The position numbers and the translations under genes were made by a program. A model generated the notes under the pieces. It was not told the origin of the DNA and made no database searches. It saw nothing but the letters and a program-made list of their open reading frames with translations. Shown one piece after another: positions 1 to 6,974 of a DNA stretch of 64,000 bases (within the stretch, counting starts at the first letter, position 1; every line of letters starts with the position of its first letter). The stretch is from Clostridiales bacterium (GTDB lineage Bacteria; Bacillota; Clostridia; Saccharofermentanales; Saccharofermentanaceae): assembly GCA_017961235.1 (NCBI GenBank), contig JAGCXQ010000047.1, positions 1-64,000 on the forward strand. The letters run 5' to 3'.

Positions 1-717
1 GTTCAGATGGCAGAAGAGATCGCAACTACTTTTACCTATGGTGATAAAACCATCGAAGGAACATTCTCTGTAGCAGATTATATTGAGAAGTATAATAGTG
101 CGGTAGAGTCTCTGGTGCTTCCCAATAATCCATATAAAACACATCTGGTTCAGAGATTATCTGACTATGGCTACTTTATTCAGCCGTATCTCTCTGCAGA
201 GAACGGATGGAGCTTCGGAGAAGAAGGCGGATATGCCCGCATGGCAAATATCTATAACACTTCCTACAATGACGCTACTCTGGATACAATCATGAATGAT
301 TGCTCAGATTTTAAGGCTTTAAAGAACAAAGTCGGAGATAGCATCAGCGCGATTTCCTTGAAACTGGAGCTTGACTCCACCAATGCGGCGATCGTTACTT
401 TCAGTATGGCGAAGACGACTACCAAGCTTTCCGTAACTTGTGAGTATGGCGGAAAAACATACAAAGCCTATAAGCAGGAAGAAGGAAAGTATGCTATTCG
501 AATCCCCGGAATCGCTATTCAGGATATGGAACAGCCACTGACCATCTCCGGAACTGCCGGTGAGAGCGAAGAAGTTAATATTCAGGTCACCCCTCTCGGA
601 TATGTTTACTATGCTTTGAAGAATACGAACTCCAATGAGCAGAAAAAGACGGCGATGGCTTCGCTTTATTTCTACTGGTACTATGCCGAGAGATTTATTG
701 GACAGGGAGGAAACTGA
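1..717 (+). CDS. C-terminal part of a secreted protein (5' end outside window)
   Basis: The reading frame is open to the window edge, so the first methionine (base 7) is probably internal. The visible 238 residues resemble the C-terminal region of the heparinase-like protein at 52573-55506. In both, a segment of the type ADYI/YADYLL is followed by a helical stretch, a beta-rich stretch beginning ISLKLE/ISLKSE, and a final aromatic-rich helix near the C terminus (YWYYAERFI versus YLYHKAAETYI). I infer a cell-surface or secreted polysaccharide-active protein that ends in this shared accessory domain. No catalytic region is visible and the domain's function is unknown to me. A short peptide gene follows one base after the stop. 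Confidence 0.7.
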   Translation, partial: VQMAEEIATTFTYGDKTIEGTFSVADYIEKYNSAVESLVLPNNPYKTHLVQRLSDYGYFIQPYLSAENGWSFGEEGGYARMANIYNTSYNDATLDTIMNDCSDFKALKNKVGDSISAISLKLELDSTNAAIVTFSMAKTTTKLSVTCEYGGKTYKAYKQEEGKYAIRIPGIAIQDMEQPLTISGTAGESEEVNIQVTPLGYVYYALKNTNSNEQKKTAMASLYFYWYYAERFIGQGGN

Positions 718-718
718 T

Positions 719-823
719 ATGGATAAATATGAGCAGCTGATTATGGAAATCATTGAATTTCCTAACGAGGACGTTGTTACTGATTCCAACCAGGATGTTC
801 AGACAGGTGAAGAGGATCTCTGA
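719..823 (+). CDS. 34-residue acidic peptide
   Basis: The ATG lies one base after the upstream stop. A GGAGG site inside the end of the previous gene is well spaced for it, so translation is probably coupled. The peptide starts MDKYEQLIMEIIEF, continues with an EDVVTDS motif and ends in acidic residues. There is no signal peptide or membrane segment. From memory, short Clostridial peptides with a Y-E-x-P/L-x-M-E-x-I-E core and a D-V-I/V-x-T-S motif are common beside surface-protein genes; this is recollection, not a search. Function unknown. A strong terminator follows at once, so it closes the upstream operon. Confidence 0.6.
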   Translation: MDKYEQLIMEIIEFPNEDVVTDSNQDVQTGEEDL

Positions 824-847
824 TCAGGCAAAGATGAGATTATTTTG

Positions 848-874
848 GGAGCTGCCGCATGGCAGCTCCTTTTT
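848..874 (+). terminator. Rho-independent terminator
   Basis: A nine-base stem, GGAGCTGCC / GGCAGCTCC, with a four-base loop is followed by a run of five T. It ends the unit made of the surface protein and the 34-residue peptide. Confidence 0.85.
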
Positions 875-1054
875 CGTGCTTGAAAAGTGAAGAAAGATAC
901 TGCTTTCGATAATCCATCACTAAGTTCACGAAATGTTCTCAAATACAATTGATTTATATCGTGCATTCTTCTTTCCGGCAAGCTATAATAAAAGGTAATT
1001 ACAATCACATTCGTGTGGTTCGGGTTCAATGGTCATATATGGGAGAATGGAGAT

Positions 1055-3670
1055 ATGTTTACCTGGAATTTCCAGTACATCTCAAAGGCTAGGCTCTCCA
1101 GCACCTTGAAGCAGCTGAATCTTTCAGCGGAACAGGGTGATATCCTCATCCGCATTCATACTGCGATCCACATGGCGGATGAAGCGGTGGATCTTGCACG
1201 TTTTGTCAAAGAACTTGTCCCGAAGGCCGTGATCTTCGGCAGCAGCTGTATGGCAGTAATAAATAAGGGCAACTATGCGCTGAACCGCTGTATCATCTCT
1301 GTTTCCACTTTTTCTGAGGCGACCGTCTGCTCGGAGATGATCCCGATCATGGATGAATACACCGGAACGGCACTCCCTGTAGATATGCTCTGCGGACAGA
1401 TCAAGAAAGAGTTTGTAAAGGATGATACAAAGCTGATCCTTACCTTCTTTTCCGGACAGTTTAAAGATGCGGGACACTTCATCGACAGATGTAATGACTT
1501 TTTCCCGAGTGTGCCGATGACCGGAGGTATTGCCTCCTGTGCGCAGAACAACCAGGATGATTTTTCCGATAATGGATTCGTTTTTAATGAGAAGGGATGG
1601 TCTGACCGTGCGATACTGATCGCATCCCTTTCCGGCGAAAAACTCGAAAGCTTCAGTTCTTTTGCAACCGGTGCACGTGTGATCGGAGATGACGCCGAGA
1701 TCACGGATACTTTTAGAAACTGCATCCTGTCGATCAATGAAAAGGATGCGACGGATGTCTTTAAGCTCGGCATATATGATGCGCTTAGCGGGCATCCCGA
1801 ACTGATCTATACTTTCCCGTATGTATATTCGGATGAGGATGATATTCCGCTTCATATGCGTCTGGTAAAGGACGTCAGCCTGGAGCAGGTATTCTCGAAA
1901 AACGATCCTATGAACCAGAAAGAATACTCGCTCCGCGGAGAGGGTCTCACAAGGGAAAAGAGGGAATTCCTTTTTACCAATCAGAATATTAAGCCCGGTA
2001 AGAGGGTGCGCAGAGCGTTTGTTTACGAGGGGAAGATCATCTCGGACAGCCGGGCGCTTTTCCAGCATGTCGAGAACTTTACCAAATCAGAGACGGTCTT
2101 CGGATATACTTGTTTTCTGAGAACTGCGCCGTATCTGAACTGCGCCAGATGGGAACTGGCACCATATGAGAATTCCAATATGTGCGGCTGTGTGACCTCC
2201 GGTGAGATCCTGTTCTCCCATGGCAGAAACAAACTGGGCAGTGGTGCTTTTGTCGTATCTGTTATGGGTGAAAGGCCGTATATTCAGGAGTATAACCCGT
2301 ATGCTTTCTCTCACACGGAGACATTCTCTCAGGATAACCGCAAGATGCTCAATAACCTGATGCTCATCGAGGGAGAACTTGAAAAACTTGAGAATACGGC
2401 GGAAAACGAGAAGATCTTAAGCTTTGTGCGTGAATGCGAGAAGATCATTCTCCACTCCAGATCTGACGAGATCCCGAATGAGGCGGCCCTCAGTATGGAT
2501 ATTAAGCTCAAAGGCTACGATCGGGTCTGCATCATCAATGTGCTCGAAGAGTCCGAGATGGAGAGAATATTCTCCCCGCATCTTGTTGATCTGACATATC
2601 GGAACTATATAAACAAGTGCTTGGGGTTCGCGACGAATCACAAGTACCGCACGTATCTTCTCGATAAGTGGATGCTTGCGATCGCGGTACCCTCGTACCG
2701 CTCGACGCTCTCGAGATTCGTACACGATATGGAGACGCTTCAAAAAGAACTCTTCAACTATTCCAATGAGCTGATCTCGATCGTTCCGATCTTCTGCGTC
2801 CTGGATGGCTGCGATGAGGATAACTATCAGTCGATGTACTATTCTTCGCAGACTGAGATGAAAAACAAGAATATCCAGTTCTATGTGAAAGAATCCGCGG
2901 ATGAGCATGCGCTGGATGAAGAGAGTATCCGCGAGAGATATCATATCGTCAACGTGATCAACTACGCGCTGGCAAATGACAAGATCATCCCGTATTACCA
3001 GGGGCTCTACGACAATCATGAAGGAAGGATCAACCACTATGAGTCGCTGATGCGCATCATGGATGAGAACGGAAAGATCTATTATCCGGACAGTTTCCTC
3101 GGAGTCGCAAGGACCTTCGGAGTGCTCTATGACGCAATGTCCAGAAGAATGATCCTGAAGGTCTTTGAGCGCTTCCAGGATATGGAGGATATAAGCGTCA
3201 GCATCAATGTCAGCATCCGTGACATCAAGAATAAAGAGATGCTGGATCTGATCTATGACAAGCTCTCGACCGTTCCGTATCCGGAAAACTTCGTTTTTGA
3301 GATCCTCGAGAGTGAGGACATCGATGATTATACTGAACTGACGGAATTCGTGGACCGTGTGCACGACCTCGGCGGTATGGTCGCAATCGATGATTTCGGC
3401 TCCGGTTTTTCGAATCTGCAGCATATCCTTAGCATCCATTCCGATTACCTGAAGATCGATGGATCGATCATCCGAAGATGCTGCGACAGTCAGGAATCCG
3501 AAAATCTTCTGGCCCTGATCTCCGGCTGGAAGAGTATGTCTGCACATAAGATCAGAATCGTCGCTGAATTTGTCGAGACCCAGGAGATCCAGAATAAGAT
3601 CGTCAGCTATGATGTCGATTATTCACAGGGATATCTCTTCTCGAGACCATCGCCGGACCTGATGGAGTAA
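1055..3670 (+). CDS. FIST-domain sensor with C-terminal EAL c-di-GMP phosphodiesterase
   Basis: Predicted 871-residue cytoplasmic protein with no signal peptide or membrane segment. The N-terminal ~390 residues look like FIST_N plus FIST_C, a sensory domain thought to bind small ligands such as amino acids. A middle ~150-residue region resembles a degenerate GGDEF fold without a GGDEF motif. The last ~240 residues are an EAL domain with ESL in place of EAL, an INVS asparagine, FEILE, DDFGSG, LKIDGS, AEFVE and SQGY, so the metal- and substrate-binding set looks complete. I infer ligand-controlled hydrolysis of c-di-GMP. I chose ATG 1055 because it has an upstream GGGAG; ATG 1013 has no ribosome site. 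Confidence 0.85.
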   Translation: MFTWNFQYISKARLSSTLKQLNLSAEQGDILIRIHTAIHMADEAVDLARFVKELVPKAVIFGSSCMAVINKGNYALNRCIISVSTFSEATVCSEMIPIMDEYTGTALPVDMLCGQIKKEFVKDDTKLILTFFSGQFKDAGHFIDRCNDFFPSVPMTGGIASCAQNNQDDFSDNGFVFNEKGWSDRAILIASLSGEKLESFSSFATGARVIGDDAEITDTFRNCILSINEKDATDVFKLGIYDALSGHPELIYTFPYVYSDEDDIPLHMRLVKDVSLEQVFSKNDPMNQKEYSLRGEGLTREKREFLFTNQNIKPGKRVRRAFVYEGKIISDSRALFQHVENFTKSETVFGYTCFLRTAPYLNCARWELAPYENSNMCGCVTSGEILFSHGRNKLGSGAFVVSVMGERPYIQEYNPYAFSHTETFSQDNRKMLNNLMLIEGELEKLENTAENEKILSFVRECEKIILHSRSDEIPNEAALSMDIKLKGYDRVCIINVLEESEMERIFSPHLVDLTYRNYINKCLGFATNHKYRTYLLDKWMLAIAVPSYRSTLSRFVHDMETLQKELFNYSNELISIVPIFCVLDGCDEDNYQSMYYSSQTEMKNKNIQFYVKESADEHALDEESIRERYHIVNVINYALANDKIIPYYQGLYDNHEGRINHYESLMRIMDENGKIYYPDSFLGVARTFGVLYDAMSRRMILKVFERFQDMEDISVSINVSIRDIKNKEMLDLIYDKLSTVPYPENFVFEILESEDIDDYTELTEFVDRVHDLGGMVAIDDFGSGFSNLQHILSIHSDYLKIDGSIIRRCCDSQESENLLALISGWKSMSAHKIRIVAEFVETQEIQNKIVSYDVDYSQGYLFSRPSPDLME

Positions 3671-3706
3671 GTGCTTTTGAGATAGCGGAAAGGGACGGAA
3701 AGACGA

Positions 3707-5464
3707 GTGATCAGAGACGCCAAGAGAAAAAAGACGATAGGGCTGGTCCTTGAGAACACTTCCACGGATTATGGGGAGGAGTTTATTTCCAATGTCATCA
3801 GCGGCGTGCGTCAGAGAAAAGATCTGAACCTTGTGGTCATCGCCGGATGCTACGACGGTACGAAGAATAAAGATCCCCGTCACTGCCGGTATTACAGCAT
3901 TTATAACACTGTTTACCAGCTCGAGAAAAGGTGCAAGTTCGATGGTCTCATCATCTGCCTGGGCAGTATGGAGAATGTCAGTGCGGACCGGATCCGAAGC
4001 AGATACAGAGAGCAGATGAAGGATACGCCGATCGTCTTCGCCGCATCGGATATCGATGACTGTGTCGTCGTCAATTATGATAATGAGAGCGGTATCAAAG
4101 AAGCGGTGGACTGCCTGATCAATGTGAACGGGTTCACCAAATTCGGCATGCTGGGCGGCCGCCCGGACAGCCGCGACTCGGAAATCAGAAAAGAGATCTA
4201 CATCCGCCTTCTGAAGGAGAACGGCATCGGTTTTCTCCCGGAAAACTATGAGCCGACGGATATGTCCACGAACTGTAAGGATTCGGCAAAAGCACTTCTG
4301 GATAGAAATCCCGAGGTTCAGGCGATCTTCTGCGTCAACGATTCCGTCGCGGAGGCGCTCTATGCGGCGATGGAAGAAAAGCACCTCGTTCCGGGGCGTG
4401 ACATCATGGTATTTGCTTTTGATAATACGACGATGGCAGGACGGATGATGCCGGCGCTGTCCTCGATCGGTGTGGCGGATATTACTCTCGGAAGACAGGC
4501 GCTGAATCTTCTTCTGAATCTGATGGACGGGGAAGAGGTCACCTCTGCCGAGATCCCGACGCGTCTGTACGGGCGTGATTCCTTCCCGTATGAGATGTAT
4601 GAATACACGAAGCTGGAGATGAGAAATGCGGATAAAGCATTTATCAATCGCATGTTCAATGACTGCTTCTATCGCTACCGCTATGAATATATCAGCCGTG
4701 ACTCGGTCAATCTGCAGAGGCTCTTTGCCGAGTTTATCAGCAGGATCCTGATCGCAGTCAAGGAAAGATATATGAGCGTGGAGGATTTCTCGGAAGCACA
4801 GGATCTGATCGAGATCTTCTTTAGTAATGGCGCGATGGACTATACGGATGCGGCGAAATTCCTGCACTCTGTGGGGAGACTGCAGGCGAATGTCAATATC
4901 GAGCAGAGTTCGAGTCTGGCGGGGACAAACCAGTTTATTAACCGCCTTTTTACCTTGATGCGGGACAGGGCGATCACCGCGCAGGCGGAAAAGATCATCG
5001 AAGGAAACGAGCGGCGGGTGAACTTCCGCAGGAATTTCCAGGACTTTATCATCGATGTCACAGAGCATGACGGCGAAAAAGCGGATCGTGAAGAAATAGA
5101 GAACAGGATCATCGCTAACTTCGATAAGCTCGGGCTCGACAATGCAGCGCTGTATCTGTTTGAGGAGAGAGTGCTTTTCGAGGAGAATAATGACGATCTG
5201 TTCCCGGACTGGATCATGCTCCGATGCATCATGAAGGAAGGCGATCTCTATGTCATTCCGAAGGAGAGGCGGGCCGGCCTTACGGACCTTCTGTTCGAGC
5301 GCATGGAGCTTCCTGCAAAATGCAGGGAGTGCCTGGTCCTGCCGGTATTCTATAAGACGAATATCTACGGATTTATCGTCACGGAGATGACGAAGGAGAT
5401 CGCGTCCAGCGGAGAATTCCTCGCCTCCCAGATCGGCCGTCTCCTGTACGAGGGAGAGAACTGA
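3707..5464 (+). CDS. LacI-like ligand-binding sensor lacking HTH, with GAF-like C terminus
   Basis: Starts with GTG 37 bases after the FIST-EAL gene, so probably cotranscribed. Residues ~8-300 follow the periplasmic-binding fold of LacI/GalR regulators (start KTIGLVLENT, then the IFCVND and VFAFDNT strands), but no helix-turn-helix precedes it and no signal peptide is present, so it should sense a ligand in the cytoplasm. Residues ~300-440 look helical. The last ~140 residues resemble a GAF domain (ALYLF, LVLPVF, YGFIV strands). Related Clostridial proteins often carry GGDEF at this end; this one stops without it. It may pass a sugar-type signal to the neighbouring phosphodiesterase; that is inference. 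Confidence 0.7.
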   Translation: MIRDAKRKKTIGLVLENTSTDYGEEFISNVISGVRQRKDLNLVVIAGCYDGTKNKDPRHCRYYSIYNTVYQLEKRCKFDGLIICLGSMENVSADRIRSRYREQMKDTPIVFAASDIDDCVVVNYDNESGIKEAVDCLINVNGFTKFGMLGGRPDSRDSEIRKEIYIRLLKENGIGFLPENYEPTDMSTNCKDSAKALLDRNPEVQAIFCVNDSVAEALYAAMEEKHLVPGRDIMVFAFDNTTMAGRMMPALSSIGVADITLGRQALNLLLNLMDGEEVTSAEIPTRLYGRDSFPYEMYEYTKLEMRNADKAFINRMFNDCFYRYRYEYISRDSVNLQRLFAEFISRILIAVKERYMSVEDFSEAQDLIEIFFSNGAMDYTDAAKFLHSVGRLQANVNIEQSSSLAGTNQFINRLFTLMRDRAITAQAEKIIEGNERRVNFRRNFQDFIIDVTEHDGEKADREEIENRIIANFDKLGLDNAALYLFEERVLFEENNDDLFPDWIMLRCIMKEGDLYVIPKERRAGLTDLLFERMELPAKCRECLVLPVFYKTNIYGFIVTEMTKEIASSGEFLASQIGRLLYEGEN

Positions 5465-5534
5465 TCCCCTGTTCACGCCTGTTCAAGGATCCTTGCTGTT
5501 TCTGAACGAAGATGACTTTCTTTCATTATTCAGG

Positions 5535-5563
5535 TTTATTTCTTTCTGATTCGGTCGTATAAT
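5535..5563 (+). promoter_or_regulatory. Candidate sigma-A promoter
   Basis: TTTATT, 17 bases, then a perfect TATAAT, about 30 bases before the start of the AI-2E family gene. The -35 element is weak. Confidence 0.45.
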
Positions 5564-5594
5564 AGACACACTGACGTTTAAAGGAGACACGAGA

Positions 5595-6920
5595 TTGGGA
5601 AGAATTAAGAAAGCACTGAGCAACAGATGGGGCGCCTACACGATCGCTGCGGTCGCCGGTGTAGTTGCCTACATGATCCTTAATAATCTCCCTGCCGTTA
5701 GTGCCTGGCTCTCCAGCGCGATGTCAGTCATATCACCGATCATCATCGGTGCGATCATCGCTTATCTCATCGACCTTCTGGTCGTATTCTTCGATACCAA
5801 AGCTTTTAAGAAGATCCAGCAGGCGAGGTTCCGATATGCGCTGTCGGTCGTCGTATCGATCACGGTCGTTCTTCTGGCGCTGGGCCTTTTCTTCTGGCTG
5901 GTCCTCCCGGAGATGATCAGCAGTATCACCCACTTTATGAATAATACGCAGAACTATGCGTCAGACATTGAGGATAAGCTGAAAGATCTCGACAAGTTCG
6001 CCGAGAATTACGGCATCCACCTGAATACGAAGAACTGGACAGCGAACCTGAAGGAACAGGCGGAGGTCATGATCTCCGATGTTTCCCACAACCTGAACAT
6101 GGCGATGGATATTCTCCGTGGTGTCTGGAATGTTGCCCTGAATATCTTTATCGGATTGATCCTGTCCGTGTATTTTATCGCCGGCAAGAACAGACTCTTC
6201 CGCGGTATCGACAAGCTCCGCCGCGCCATGCTTACCGATGAGCAGTATAAGAAGCATACAGACTTCTTAAAAAGAAGTAACGCGATCTTCTCCAAGTACA
6301 TCAGCTTCACGATCCTCGAGGCTATCGGTGTCGGTATCGCGAATGCAATCTTTATGCTGATCGCCGGCCTTCCGAATGTTGTTCTTATCTCCGTACTCGT
6401 CGGATTTACGAATATCCTTCCGACCTTCGGACCGATCGTCGGATGTGTCATGGGATCCTTCGTACTTGTGCTGGAAGACCCGATGTACGCAGTCGCCTTT
6501 ATCATCTTTACCTGTATCCTGCAGACAATCGACGGCTATGTCGTTAAGCCGCATCTCTTCGGCGATTCTCTCGGCATCCCGGCCGTGATCTCCCTGATCT
6601 CGATCATCATCGGCGGCAAGCTCTTCGGACCGATCGGCATCCTGATCTCGATCCCGTTCACCGCGGTTATGGCGATCCTCTATCACGAGAGCCTGCTCCC
6701 GTATCTGGAAAAGAGGAAGAAGATGCGCATGGCAGAAGATGCCAAGCAGAGAAGGAAAGCAGTTGCTGCAGACGGACCGTCGGATATCCCGGATATACCT
6801 TCTGAAGCTGCTACGGTTTCAGATCCTTCTGAAGATACTGTTTCTCCGGCAAAAGCACCTGCAGAGGCAGCTCCTGCGAAGAAGAAAACAAAGCCTTCAT
6901 CCAGAAAACCCAGAAAGTAA
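5595..6920 (+). CDS. AI-2E family transporter (PerM/YtvI-like)
   Basis: 441-residue polytopic membrane protein of the AI-2E exporter/UPF0118 family. Two hydrophobic segments near the N terminus are followed by a soluble stretch (residues ~115-170), then a dense membrane region with the family's glycine/proline-rich loops (TNILPTFGPIVG; GDSLGIPAVISLISIIIGGK). A ~70-residue charged and Pro/Ala/Lys-rich tail extends beyond the usual family end. Start is TTG, supported by AAGGAG eight bases upstream. Substrate unknown; family members export autoinducer-2 or act in Na+/H+ exchange and sporulation. Ends at a two-way terminator. Confidence 0.85.
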   Translation: MGRIKKALSNRWGAYTIAAVAGVVAYMILNNLPAVSAWLSSAMSVISPIIIGAIIAYLIDLLVVFFDTKAFKKIQQARFRYALSVVVSITVVLLALGLFFWLVLPEMISSITHFMNNTQNYASDIEDKLKDLDKFAENYGIHLNTKNWTANLKEQAEVMISDVSHNLNMAMDILRGVWNVALNIFIGLILSVYFIAGKNRLFRGIDKLRRAMLTDEQYKKHTDFLKRSNAIFSKYISFTILEAIGVGIANAIFMLIAGLPNVVLISVLVGFTNILPTFGPIVGCVMGSFVLVLEDPMYAVAFIIFTCILQTIDGYVVKPHLFGDSLGIPAVISLISIIIGGKLFGPIGILISIPFTAVMAILYHESLLPYLEKRKKMRMAEDAKQRRKAVAADGPSDIPDIPSEAATVSDPSEDTVSPAKAPAEAAPAKKKTKPSSRKPRK

Positions 6921-6922
6921 AA

Positions 6923-6946
6923 AAGAGCGCACTGTGGCGCTCTTTT
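6923..6946. terminator. Bidirectional terminator
   Basis: Stem AAGAGCGC / GCGCTCTT with a six-base loop, A-rich on the left and T-rich on the right. It serves the AI-2E gene on the plus strand and the YidC-sulfatase gene on the minus strand. Confidence 0.8.
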
Positions 6947-6974
6947 CATATGCGGTAGAAATGGGGGGGAGATC

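Noticed and set aside
7..9. ATG at base 7 as the true start of the first gene
   Set aside because: The frame is open to the edge and the segment aligns with the interior of the shared domain in the heparinase-like protein.
2460..2940. Active GGDEF domain in the FIST-EAL protein
   Set aside because: The fold is suggested by position and length, but no GGDEF-like motif or metal site is present.
3623..5476. Long minus-strand frame of 617 codons opposite the LacI-like gene
   Set aside because: It is a mirror of the plus-strand gene: its residues are rich in His, Arg, Asp and Ile as expected from reverse reading, and it has no domain or ribosome site.
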